Assembly (NCBI RefSeq): GCF_005473905.2
Contig: NZ_CP061336.1
Coordinates: 3,650,501-3,714,500, forward strand
Origin: Ruminiclostridium herbifermentans
GTDB lineage: Bacteria; Bacillota; Clostridia; Acetivibrionales; DSM-1351
Reading direction: 5' to 3'
Length of the DNA: 64,000 nt
Shown: positions 16,727 through 25,369 of the stretch, in pieces
How positions within the stretch are numbered: the stretch's first letter is position 1
How the letters are laid out: the number at the start of each line of letters is the position of its first letter
Position numbers and translations under genes: made by a program
The notes under the pieces: model-generated
The model's database searches: none
Told to the model about the DNA's origin: nothing
What the model saw: only the letters and a program-made list of their open reading frames with translations

Positions 16727-18841
16727 ATGACAAAGGTTTCAAAACTATCTCAAAAGATTATTGTTGTTTTAGTACTAACAGCAATTTTCATGGCAACACA
16801 GATGTCTGCTGTATTGTCAGGTAGTATTGATTTTACAAAGCCAGAGTTTGACTTTGATAAAATCATATTTACCACTCATCAGCCATATTCAGGTTATGAA
16901 AACCATATGATTGACGGAAACTTTGGATTTTTAGGGGTAAAAGGGGGTGGCTTGTACATACTAAATGATGCATTTTCAGGCAGACCTACTGTAACAAATG
17001 TTTTGCAAAATTCTGTCTGTAAAAACGGACGTTACGCGGGGAAAAAGCTTTCAGGGGGAAACGTTTATTCCTTTGATTTAAGTTACGATGCAAAACAGAT
17101 TGTATTCGCCTATACTGATGCACAGAATTCATACGGTGTTTGGAATGAAAATACTACCTACCATATTTTCAAGGTGAATGTGGATGGAACAGATCTTACA
17201 CAGCTGACTGACGGAAGTGTAAATGATTTTGATCCTCGTTGGCTTCCAGATGGAAGAATTGTTTTCATTTCAGAAAGAAGAGGAGGATATGGTCGCTGCC
17301 ATCAGCGTAAAGTGCCTACCTTTAACCTTCATACAATGAATGCTGACGGTAGTGATATAAGATGTATAAGTTTCCATGAAACAAATGAATGGAGTCCTTG
17401 TGTTGATAATAACGGTATGGTTGCTTATACTCGTTGGGACTATGTAGACAGAGGTGCCACTCATCCACATTCTGCTTGGATAACTACTCCAGATGGCCTT
17501 GATGCAAGATCTATCACGTTAAATTATCCAAACTCAGGCGCTGAATGGTGGAAAAATGTACCAATGATGCAGAACTCATTGCGTGCAATACCAAATTCAA
17601 ATAAGTACGTTGCAACAGCTGCACCACATCACGCTCAAAATTATGGACCACTAATTATTATTGATCCAGATGTTGAGGATGATGACAACCTTTCTACAAT
17701 TACAAAAATCACCCCAGATTGTAAATACCCAGAAACAGAAGTTGCTGCAACAACAGATCAAAAATATGGAACTCCATACCCATTAAGCGAAGAATATTTC
17801 TTATGTGTATATGATCCAAACGCAAATACCAATGGTGCTAACAAACGCTATGGTATATATGCAATTGATACAAAAGGAAATAAGTCCTTACTATATAGCG
17901 ATCCAAATAGATCTTGCTACAGTCCTGTACCATTAAAGCCACGTCCTGTACCAAATATTATTCCAGGTACCACTAAACCTACAGGACAAGCTCCGGACGG
18001 AGTTGTATCTATAATGAATATTTATGATACTCTATTACCTTTCCCTTCCGGAACAAAGATTAAAGAACTTCGTATATGGCAGGTATATCCAAAAACTACA
18101 GTATTAGCAAACGATCCTATAGTAAGCTATGAAGGAACTGAAAGTCTATGGGCTGGTAGAAATACTCGAGGACTTTTAGGCAGCGTACCAGTTGAAGAAG
18201 ATGGAAGTGCATCATTCTATTTGCCAGCCGGTAAGCCTGTTTTCTTCCAAGCTGTAGATCAGGATGGAACTGCTGTTCAGACAATGAGGTCAGATACATA
18301 TCTCGTTCCAGGGCAAACACGCTTATTATGTCAGGGTTGTCATGAACCTGCCCGTAAGGCAGCACCTAATCCTGAAAGCGTACCTCTTGCATTAAGAAGG
18401 GAACCATCAAAAATTACACCTGATCCTTCACAGGGTGCAAGACCAATGAGTTTCCCAAGGCTTATCCAGCCTATATTAGATAAAAAGTGTATCTCCTGTC
18501 ATAATGGCTCGAGGGTTCCCGACCTTAGACAAGGAAATATAGATTCCCAAACAAAATGGTTTAGTTCCTACAAGAACTTAAAACCATATGTTGCACTATT
18601 TGATGAAATGTATCCGGGTGCTAACTGGGATCGTGTATACCCAAGAACTGAGCCAGGAAAGTTTGGTTCCAGAGCATCAAAACTATATCAAAAGCTGAAG
18701 ACAGGCCATGGTAATCTAACACAAGATGAACTTCATTCATTTATAATTTGGTTAGATTCCGGAATTGCGCCTTTCTTTGGAGACTATAAGAATATAGATG
18801 CCCAGTTAAGGGGTGAGCAGGTCGAGCCATCTCTGGAATAA
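16727..18841 (+). CDS. Secreted hydrazine-synthase-alpha-like protein with two heme c motifs
   Basis: 704 residues with a signal peptide (IIVVLVLTAIFMATQMSAVLS). Residues ~40-420 form a PD40/TolB-like propeller (FKVNVDGTDLTQLTDG, DFDPRWLPDGRIVFISERRGG, LHTMNADGSDIR). The arrangement resembles proteins labelled hydrazine synthase alpha subunit-like; that label denotes a fold family and does not show that hydrazine is made. Two CxxCH heme sites follow: CQGCH at 535 and CISCH at 588. It lies 22 bp after ccmF behind GGAGGG and just before a diheme dockerin protein. It is likely an extracellular or wall-side electron-transfer protein or oxidoreductase. It has no dockerin and no membrane anchor beyond the signal peptide. 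Confidence 0.8.
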   Translation: MTKVSKLSQKIIVVLVLTAIFMATQMSAVLSGSIDFTKPEFDFDKIIFTTHQPYSGYENHMIDGNFGFLGVKGGGLYILNDAFSGRPTVTNVLQNSVCKNGRYAGKKLSGGNVYSFDLSYDAKQIVFAYTDAQNSYGVWNENTTYHIFKVNVDGTDLTQLTDGSVNDFDPRWLPDGRIVFISERRGGYGRCHQRKVPTFNLHTMNADGSDIRCISFHETNEWSPCVDNNGMVAYTRWDYVDRGATHPHSAWITTPDGLDARSITLNYPNSGAEWWKNVPMMQNSLRAIPNSNKYVATAAPHHAQNYGPLIIIDPDVEDDDNLSTITKITPDCKYPETEVAATTDQKYGTPYPLSEEYFLCVYDPNANTNGANKRYGIYAIDTKGNKSLLYSDPNRSCYSPVPLKPRPVPNIIPGTTKPTGQAPDGVVSIMNIYDTLLPFPSGTKIKELRIWQVYPKTTVLANDPIVSYEGTESLWAGRNTRGLLGSVPVEEDGSASFYLPAGKPVFFQAVDQDGTAVQTMRSDTYLVPGQTRLLCQGCHEPARKAAPNPESVPLALRREPSKITPDPSQGARPMSFPRLIQPILDKKCISCHNGSRVPDLRQGNIDSQTKWFSSYKNLKPYVALFDEMYPGANWDRVYPRTEPGKFGSRASKLYQKLKTGHGNLTQDELHSFIIWLDSGIAPFFGDYKNIDAQLRGEQVEPSLE

Positions 18842-18879
18842 TTTAATTGGCAAAATATTAATAGATGGGAGTGTAAAAA

Positions 18880-21492
18880 ATGAATAGGTATACAAATAGA
18901 AAATTAATTCCCATGATACTTTGCATAGCAATAGCTATTACTATAGGAAGCTTCCTGTTTCCAGAAAGTAATATAGGCTATTCGGCTGACAATACATATT
19001 TTTCACCATTTGATACTGCATATTCTCCTGATGGCAGTATGATTGCGGTTTCAGATACAACAAAAGCACAGGTGGAAATACTGAATTCATCAGACGGCAA
19101 AGTAAAAAAGATAATACAATTGGATGGACAGCCAAAAGCTCTTGCATGGGATGGAAATGAAGCAATATATGTTTGTGAGTACGGAGCAGGAACTGTTGCC
19201 GAGGTTAATCCAGTATCAGGGCAGGTTACAAGAAGATTTGAAACAGGTTCAAAACCTCTTGGAGTTGCAATAGTAGACGGCAAGCTTGTGGTTTCTGATT
19301 ATGGCCTCAAAAAAGTATCTGTTGTTGATTTATCCTCTGGCAAAATTGAAAAGAATGTTACAGTAAATGATTATCCATACTTATTGGACGGTACAGTTGA
19401 TGGAAAATATGCAATTATTGGCCATGCATTGCCTTCAGGAAATGCATTCGAACCAAAATATGCTGCATCAGTTTCATTTGTTGACATGAGTACCTACAGT
19501 GTGGCTGCAAATATTGTACTTCCACAGGGTTCATCAAATGTAAGAGGTGTAAAGTGTTCTCCTGACGGCAAGTGGGCGTATGTTCTTCACACATTTGGAA
19601 AAACTTCTCTTCCTACCACTCAAATAACAAAAGGATGGACATTGACAAATGCTGTTACTATTATAGATATTTCCAATAAGAATATATATACTACATTTTT
19701 ATTGGATAGAATGATGGAAGGAGCAGCAGATCCATGGGGACTTACAATTTCTGATGACAGTAAAACCATGTGGGTTAGCGTGTCAGGAACACATCAGGTG
19801 CTGAAGGTTGATTTATATGGTTTACATCAGCTTTTACAAGGAAATTTGGACGGTGATAGCGGCTCAGGATTCAACCCAAATACATATTACAAGATAGTTA
19901 ACAGAAATAGCGGAAAAGCAGTTGACGTACCAAACGGTAATACTGCAAACAACATACAATTGATTCAATGGGATAATGTAGGCAATAACAACCAACAATT
20001 TAGGTTCGTAGTTGATTCTGACGGATATTATACCATTATTAATAGAGCAACAAACAAAGCATTGGACAATGCAGGTGCTACAAATGATAATTCAGCTTTA
20101 GTTCAATGGGATGTTACTTCTTCTAACAATCAAAAATGGAAATTAATTGACCTTGAAAACGGTTACTACAAGCTTCAAGTAAAATCCAGCCAGAAATATT
20201 TGGACGTAAGTGGTGGTTCAGTTGCTAACAATGCTGGTTTAGTAACAAACAGCAGCAGTACAAGCTATAGCCAGCAATGGACAATATCAAAAGTTGGTGC
20301 ATCTGGTTCAAGCAATTATTCTCTATTGTTCCGTTCAAAAGCAGGTTTTGAAAAACCATATTCAGATATATGGTTAGCAATCAAAGCTAATCCAGCTAAA
20401 AGAAGCGATTTAAAATATGATCTCGGAGCATTATGGGGAGCAGGTTTGCTTGATAAAATAGAACTGCCTGGCCAAGGACCTAGAGGTATTTCATTATCTC
20501 CTGATGGAAAAACTGTAGCAGTAGGCGCATATTTTGCAGGAGAAGTATATTTTATTGATACAGCTACAAATACATTAAAAAGTACAGCAAAACTTGGTAT
20601 TCAACCAGAAGAAACCCTAGTTAGAACTGGTGAACGCATATTCTATGATGGCTCTACTACTACACAAAAATGGCTTAGTTGTGCTTCCTGCCATCCTGAA
20701 GGCAGAGCTGACGGTCTGAATTGGGATATGCCAAATGATGGTATAGGTAATACTAAAAATACAAAATCAATGTTGAATGTATTTGACACACCTCCTGCTA
20801 TGTGGCGTGGAGTAAGAGATGATGCCCATGTTGGTATAAAGGCTGGCTTTAGATTTATAAAATTTAAAGAACCAACCCAACAGGAACTTGATGCTGTTAC
20901 CGCATATGTTCAAAGTCTGTCAGCAGAACCTGATCCTTATTCAAATGAGGATGGCACAATGACAGCTGATGCCATTGCCGGAAAAGCCATTTTTGAAAGC
21001 AGCGAAACAAAATGTGCAAGCTGTCATTCAGGTCCGTTCTATACTGATTTAAAGGCCCATGATGTAGGTACTAAGGATATTCTTGATCCTGACGGATTGT
21101 ATTATACACCTACACTTAAGGAAATGTGGAGGACAGCCCCATATTTACATGACGGTTCAGCTGCAACACTCCGTGAAGTGCTAACAACAAGGAATGTTGG
21201 CGATAAGCATGGAAAAACCTCACATCTTACTGAAGAGCAACTCTCTCAGTTAGAAGCATACATGCTTCAGATAGATAGTAACCCTGTTCAATCAGTAATA
21301 AAAGGTGATGTAAATGAAGATGGCGAATTCAACGCACTTGACTTTGCATTACTCAAAATGTACTTGATGGGAGAAGCTACCTTGACTGATAAACAGAAAA
21401 TAGCAGCCGATGTTGATAGTAATGGAGAAGTCGATGCAATTGACTTTGCTATAATGAAACAAGTTATACTTGGAGTCAAACCAAGTTTTTAG
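18880..21492 (+). CDS. Dockerin-bearing MauG/cytochrome c peroxidase-like diheme protein with inserted ricin-type lectin domain
   Basis: 870 residues. A signal peptide precedes a YncE/NHL-like beta-propeller (~35-330: SPDGSMIAVSDT, SPDGKWAYVLH). A ricin B-like beta-trefoil (~337-475, with QKW and QQW motifs) then interrupts it, and the propeller resumes (GPRGISLSPDGKTVAVGAYF). The diheme domain has CASCH at 601 and 712 and the MauG/CCP-type APYLHDGSAATLREVL. A complete type I dockerin starts near 809 (GDVNEDGEFNALDFALLK and DVDSNGEVDAIDFAIMKQ). It should therefore be heme-loaded, secreted and docked on a scaffoldin. Third gene of the ccmF operon, with the ribosome site GGGAG. The substrate (peroxide, quinone or sugar) is not deducible. 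Confidence 0.88.
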   Translation: MNRYTNRKLIPMILCIAIAITIGSFLFPESNIGYSADNTYFSPFDTAYSPDGSMIAVSDTTKAQVEILNSSDGKVKKIIQLDGQPKALAWDGNEAIYVCEYGAGTVAEVNPVSGQVTRRFETGSKPLGVAIVDGKLVVSDYGLKKVSVVDLSSGKIEKNVTVNDYPYLLDGTVDGKYAIIGHALPSGNAFEPKYAASVSFVDMSTYSVAANIVLPQGSSNVRGVKCSPDGKWAYVLHTFGKTSLPTTQITKGWTLTNAVTIIDISNKNIYTTFLLDRMMEGAADPWGLTISDDSKTMWVSVSGTHQVLKVDLYGLHQLLQGNLDGDSGSGFNPNTYYKIVNRNSGKAVDVPNGNTANNIQLIQWDNVGNNNQQFRFVVDSDGYYTIINRATNKALDNAGATNDNSALVQWDVTSSNNQKWKLIDLENGYYKLQVKSSQKYLDVSGGSVANNAGLVTNSSSTSYSQQWTISKVGASGSSNYSLLFRSKAGFEKPYSDIWLAIKANPAKRSDLKYDLGALWGAGLLDKIELPGQGPRGISLSPDGKTVAVGAYFAGEVYFIDTATNTLKSTAKLGIQPEETLVRTGERIFYDGSTTTQKWLSCASCHPEGRADGLNWDMPNDGIGNTKNTKSMLNVFDTPPAMWRGVRDDAHVGIKAGFRFIKFKEPTQQELDAVTAYVQSLSAEPDPYSNEDGTMTADAIAGKAIFESSETKCASCHSGPFYTDLKAHDVGTKDILDPDGLYYTPTLKEMWRTAPYLHDGSAATLREVLTTRNVGDKHGKTSHLTEEQLSQLEAYMLQIDSNPVQSVIKGDVNEDGEFNALDFALLKMYLMGEATLTDKQKIAADVDSNGEVDAIDFAIMKQVILGVKPSF

Positions 21493-21573
21493 TACATTAG
21501 ATTTTATTACATAAGTTTTGAATCACTAGTTTTTAATACAGCTTTTCTTATAATACAGTTATTGTACCTATTT

Positions 21574-21616
21574 AACACAGCCGGCTAAAACGATTTAGCC
21601 GGCTGTGTTATTATTT
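21574..21616 (+). terminator. Terminator of the cytochrome operon
   Basis: AACACAGCCGGCTAAA and its exact complement form a 16-bp stem with a 4-nt ACGA loop, followed by ATTATTT. It is the strongest hairpin in the window. It lies 80 bp after the dockerin cytochrome stop and may also stop transcription of the opposing gene. Confidence 0.9.
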
Positions 21617-21653
21617 CTACTTCCAAATATAAAATTATAATAAAACCAATTCT

Positions 21654-21989
21654 TTATGCTTTATTTATATTGTTTTTCGATTTTCTATTATTTATAAAAG
21701 AAACAATTCCACAAATAACATAATAAATTAACACAACAATTCCTATTGGCATTTCATTAATTATTTGCCCTGTATCTCGCGTCCCCATATAAATCAAATT
21801 AATAGCTGGTAATATTCCCAATAAACCTCCCCAATAAAAATTCTTGCTTAGTAAAAAGCCACTCATAAAGAATAAGACCAACCAAACTACAGCGATATAT
21901 GAAATCGGTCCAATATTACTAAAAGCTGCAAATCCATAAAACATACCAAAAAGAATAAATGGTATATAAAATAAAATCCTTCCCATTCT
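21654..21989 (-). CDS. Small four-helix membrane protein of unknown function
   Basis: About 111 residues from ATG 21989, chosen because GAGGG lies 7 nt upstream. The two earlier ATGs are too close to it or have no ribosome site. Four hydrophobic helices (starting ILFYIPFILFGMFYGF, ending VLIYYVICGIVSFI) and a basic, Asn-rich C-terminus are all that can be seen. I do not recognise a family. It lies downstream of galK, separated by a folded 69-nt sequence, and is convergent with the cytochrome operon. Confidence 0.6.
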   Translation of the reverse strand, partial: RMGRILFYIPFILFGMFYGFAAFSNIGPISYIAVVWLVLFFMSGFLLSKNFYWGGLLGILPAINLIYMGTRDTGQIINEMPIGIVVLIYYVICGIVSFINNRKSKNNINKA

Positions 21990-22152
21990 CATTCCCTCAC
22001 AAATATAAATATAATATATACTACTAAATGCCATAGTCATTTTAATACATAAATTTTAGAAAAGATAACTTGCGTTACATCTACTTGGTTACATTATTAT
22101 GAAAATTCACTTCTGAATTTGAATCAACTTTATAAAACTTCTCCATAATTAT

Positions 22153-22221
22153 GTCCATGTCCCACGTTCTACACAAGAACCACAAGGAAATTTACATTTC
22201 CCTGACAGAAATGACATGGAC
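22153..22221 (-). other. 69-nt sequence folding as a three-way junction
   Basis: On the minus strand GTCCATGTC pairs with GACATGGAC (9 bp, closing stem). Inside are two hairpins: GGGAAAT-GTAA-ATTTCCT and GTTCT-TGTGT-AGAAC. It lies between the galK stop and the small membrane protein gene, with no U-tract after it. It could be a leader element, a 3' stabiliser or a mobile-element end. I could not match it to a known riboswitch consensus. Confidence 0.5.
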
Positions 22222-22237
22222 TCAGCACCTCCAATAA

Positions 22238-23434
22238 CTACTTAATCTTAATCTCCCTAGCTCCGTCACTTATCTCACTAATATAAAATTCAGGAATTAT
22301 ACCTGTTTTCTCTTTGTAATTCTTGCCTACCTGTTCTATAAACAAATCAACCTTATCTTCAGGAACAATATTCACTGTACATCCTCCAAAACCAGCTCCA
22401 GTCATTCTAGCACCTATAACTCCGTCAACCTTCATAGCTTCAGAAGTCATTGTATCTAGTTCCTTTCCTGTAACTTCGTACAAATCTCTAATTGAAGCAT
22501 TTGCCTCTATTAAAAGTCTGCCCAGCTTTACCAAATCATTTTTCTTTAAAGCCTCAGCAGCTTTTAAAACTCTGTCATTTTCGCTAATAACATGAGTGAC
22601 TCTTTTTCTTATTACTTCATTCTCAATCTTTGACTTGTACTTCTCAAATTCAGAAATTGTGATATCACATAAATTATTTTTGTCTGGCAAATACTGCTTA
22701 AGTATTCTTAAGCCTTCTGCACATTCCTGTACTCTCTCATTATATTTTGATTCACCCAAAGAACGTTTTTTCTTTGTATTGCCAAGAACTATTTTATAGC
22801 CGTCAAGCTTTAATGGTAAATATTCGTACTGCAGGGTTCCACAATTCAGCAATATAGCATGGTCTTTTTTACCCATTGCAGACGCAAACTGATCCATAAT
22901 ACCACAGCTTACTCCACAGAATTCATTCTCAGTTTTTTGCCCTAGTACAGCCATTTCTACCATATCTATTGGTTTTGTTATTCCATGTGCTTCATTAGCT
23001 AAGGTAACTAATGTTACTGCTGCAGCTAGTTCTATTGCTGCGGAAGACGATAGTCCTGAACCTAAAGGAACAGTATCGTGAAAAAGCATGTCAACTCCAA
23101 CCAGCTCATAGCCTGCCTGTTGAAGCATGTATGCTACACCTGCTTGATAATTTCCCCACTTAAGCCCCCTAGCAGCTTCTAGATTATCTAATTTAACCTC
23201 CACTCTGTCAGATAAATCTGTTGCTGCCAGTCTGAGGGTGTTATCATCATTTACTCTTGCTATCACAGTAGAATCAAGACTTAATGCTGCTGGAAGCACA
23301 AGTCCTCCACAATAATCTATATGCTCCCCGATGAGATTTACTCTTCCGGGGCCTGAAAATATCCTTAAATTTTCTTCACTGCCCCCATATATCTGACAAA
23401 ACTTCTTCTTTAGATCATCATAATTTTTATTCAT
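22238..23434 (-). CDS. galK: Galactokinase
   Basis: 398 residues, full length for a GHMP kinase. It phosphorylates galactose at C1 with ATP (Leloir pathway). GRVNLIGEHIDYCGGLVLP is the galactose-binding signature, PLGSGLSSSAAIELAAA the ATP-binding GHMP motif, and GARMTGAGFGGCTVNI the C-terminal motif. The ATG follows GAGGGGG and lies 10 bp after galT, so galT-galK form an operon. Epimerase (galE) is not in the window. The presence of a pectinase region nearby fits use of galactose side chains, but that is inference. Confidence 0.97.
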   Translation of the reverse strand: MNKNYDDLKKKFCQIYGGSEENLRIFSGPGRVNLIGEHIDYCGGLVLPAALSLDSTVIARVNDDNTLRLAATDLSDRVEVKLDNLEAARGLKWGNYQAGVAYMLQQAGYELVGVDMLFHDTVPLGSGLSSSAAIELAAAVTLVTLANEAHGITKPIDMVEMAVLGQKTENEFCGVSCGIMDQFASAMGKKDHAILLNCGTLQYEYLPLKLDGYKIVLGNTKKKRSLGESKYNERVQECAEGLRILKQYLPDKNNLCDITISEFEKYKSKIENEVIRKRVTHVISENDRVLKAAEALKKNDLVKLGRLLIEANASIRDLYEVTGKELDTMTSEAMKVDGVIGARMTGAGFGGCTVNIVPEDKVDLFIEQVGKNYKEKTGIIPEFYISEISDGAREIKIK

Positions 23435-23444
23435 AATAGCCCCC

Positions 23445-24998
23445 TCAATTTATATTCTCACAGTCAATGGCTTTCATAAATTTATCAAATGCCTTTAGCC
23501 CCTCTTCAGACTGCTTAAATACCCCTGTATGCTCTAAGCAGGTTTCAAACTTTCTTCCTACTTCCAGCCTGATGATTTCATCGGCACTTGAATCGTCTAA
23601 TGCGTTTCCATATTTTGATAGCAGTTCTTCTATCCAGTCCTTATGCTTATATAACGCATGCCCCTCTTGATAAATATCCACATCAACTGCTTTGCCGCAA
23701 AGTATTTGTTTTATTTGTTCAAGTTCAGTTTTAAGTCTGCCTGGCAGTATAGCCAATCCCATAACCTCAATTAAGCCAATGTTTTCTTTCTTTATGTGAT
23801 GAATTTCCTTATGAGGATGGAAAATTCCATCAGGATATTCATCAGTAGTCCTGTTATTTCTAAGGACTAAGTCCATCTCGTATTTTCCATCTTCATTCCT
23901 TCTGCAAATAGGAGTTATAGTATTGTGAGGAATATTTCCATTCTCAGACTTAGAATATGCAAGTATATCAACACTTTCATCGCTGTATTCTTTCCATATG
24001 TTTAAAACATAATCTGAAAATTCAGTTAATTCTGAGATATCGTCACTTATAGCACGAATAACCGATAATGGCCACTTGACAATAGCTACATTGATTTTAT
24101 TGTATTTATTACATTGATAATTTTTTAAAATAGCTGCTTTATGCATTGGAAATATGTAATTTCCGCCCTGAAAGTGATTATGGCTGAGTATTGAGCCTCC
24201 CACAATTGGCAAATCAGCATTTGAACCGCACATATAATGAGGAAACTGCCTTACAAAATCCAAAAGCTGTCTAAAAGTATTTTTTGAAATAACCATTGGT
24301 ACATGTTCTTCAGACAGTATAATGCAATGTTCTTCATAATAAACATATGGTGAATATTGAAAATACCATTGTTCTCCGCATAATGTAATGGGAATTATTC
24401 TATGTGTCTGCCTTGCAGGAAAATTTACTCTGCCTGAATACCCAATGTTATCAATGCAAAGCATACATTTTGGGTAATTACTTTGAGGCTGCAGCTTCTC
24501 CATCTCAATTGTTTTCGGATCCTTTTCGGGCTTTGTGAGATTTATAGTAATTTCAATGCATCCATATTTCGTATTAGTTGTCCATTTAATATTTTTGGCA
24601 TTTTGAGCAGTCCTTATGTAATTTGATGCTGTACAAAGTTCATAAAAATAGTCTGTTGCGGCCTTTATAGAGTGTTTTTCAGCCAACTCATAGAATTTTT
24701 TTACTATTTCGCTTTCTCGCGGCATTATAAGGCCCATTATTTTAGTGTCAAACAGTTCACGATAAGCATATATTTCCTTATCAAAAAAGCCTTCATTCCC
24801 TGCATATTCTACAAGTGAATTTAATATCTCAGTAGGGTATTCTAGTTCCTCCTCAGCTATATCACCATTATATGGCTCTTTTATTTTCATCAAATCCAAA
24901 AGCTGATTTCTTGCAATAATAGCGTCAAGCTTATCCAGCATACCATGCTTTATTCCAAACTGCAGTAATCTTTCAATCTCATATGCGGGATTAATCAT
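23445..24998 (-). CDS. galT: UDP-glucose--hexose-1-phosphate uridylyltransferase, Firmicutes (class II) type
   Basis: About 517 residues. It exchanges UMP between UDP-glucose and galactose-1-phosphate. Length and sequence fit the long GalT class of Firmicutes: MINPAYEIERLLQFGI at the start, EHHIL-like EEHCIILSEEHVPM, and SILSHNHFQGGNY, in which the His residues of the active site lie, followed by DIYQEGHALYKHKDWIEELL near the C-terminus. ATG 24998 has AGGGTGG upstream and is preferred to 25046. First gene of the gal operon, with its promoter and palindrome at 25166-25210. Confidence 0.95.
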   Translation of the reverse strand: MINPAYEIERLLQFGIKHGMLDKLDAIIARNQLLDLMKIKEPYNGDIAEEELEYPTEILNSLVEYAGNEGFFDKEIYAYRELFDTKIMGLIMPRESEIVKKFYELAEKHSIKAATDYFYELCTASNYIRTAQNAKNIKWTTNTKYGCIEITINLTKPEKDPKTIEMEKLQPQSNYPKCMLCIDNIGYSGRVNFPARQTHRIIPITLCGEQWYFQYSPYVYYEEHCIILSEEHVPMVISKNTFRQLLDFVRQFPHYMCGSNADLPIVGGSILSHNHFQGGNYIFPMHKAAILKNYQCNKYNKINVAIVKWPLSVIRAISDDISELTEFSDYVLNIWKEYSDESVDILAYSKSENGNIPHNTITPICRRNEDGKYEMDLVLRNNRTTDEYPDGIFHPHKEIHHIKKENIGLIEVMGLAILPGRLKTELEQIKQILCGKAVDVDIYQEGHALYKHKDWIEELLSKYGNALDDSSADEIIRLEVGRKFETCLEHTGVFKQSEEGLKAFDKFMKAIDCENIN

Positions 24999-25165
24999 TG
25001 TATTCCACCCTTCTATTTTCAATATATCTTTCAATTTTTTCTTCAATTATATTTTATATTCTATTGTTTTCTGCAAAGAACTAATCAGCTCATTACCACA
25101 ATAATCATATATTTACAATTAGGACAATACACTAATTACACCGTAAGACAATCCATTTCATTAAA

Positions 25166-25210
25166 ATAATACCACATTAACGCTTTATTTCAATATATTT
25201 GAAATAAAGC
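25166..25210 (-). promoter_or_regulatory. gal operon promoter overlapped by a 29-bp perfect palindrome
   Basis: On the minus strand TTGAAA (25193-25188), 16 bp, then TATTAT (25171-25166) look like a sigma-A promoter about 160 bp before galT. The -35 box lies inside the palindrome at 25182-25210, with 12-bp arms GCTTTATTTCAA around TATAT. A repressor bound there would block the promoter. No U-tract follows, so it is not a terminator. Confidence 0.55.
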
Positions 25211-25369
25211 CCTATAATATTCCTTGTGTTTATCAAAATTTACCTACTCACAATCAATATATGTACTTACTTAATAAACCAACTTTTCAGCCTCAAAATC
25301 TATCGGTATCTAAACCTCTTAGCTAAATATCGTTGTATTTAAACATATTATTGGGGCTGAGTACAATAG

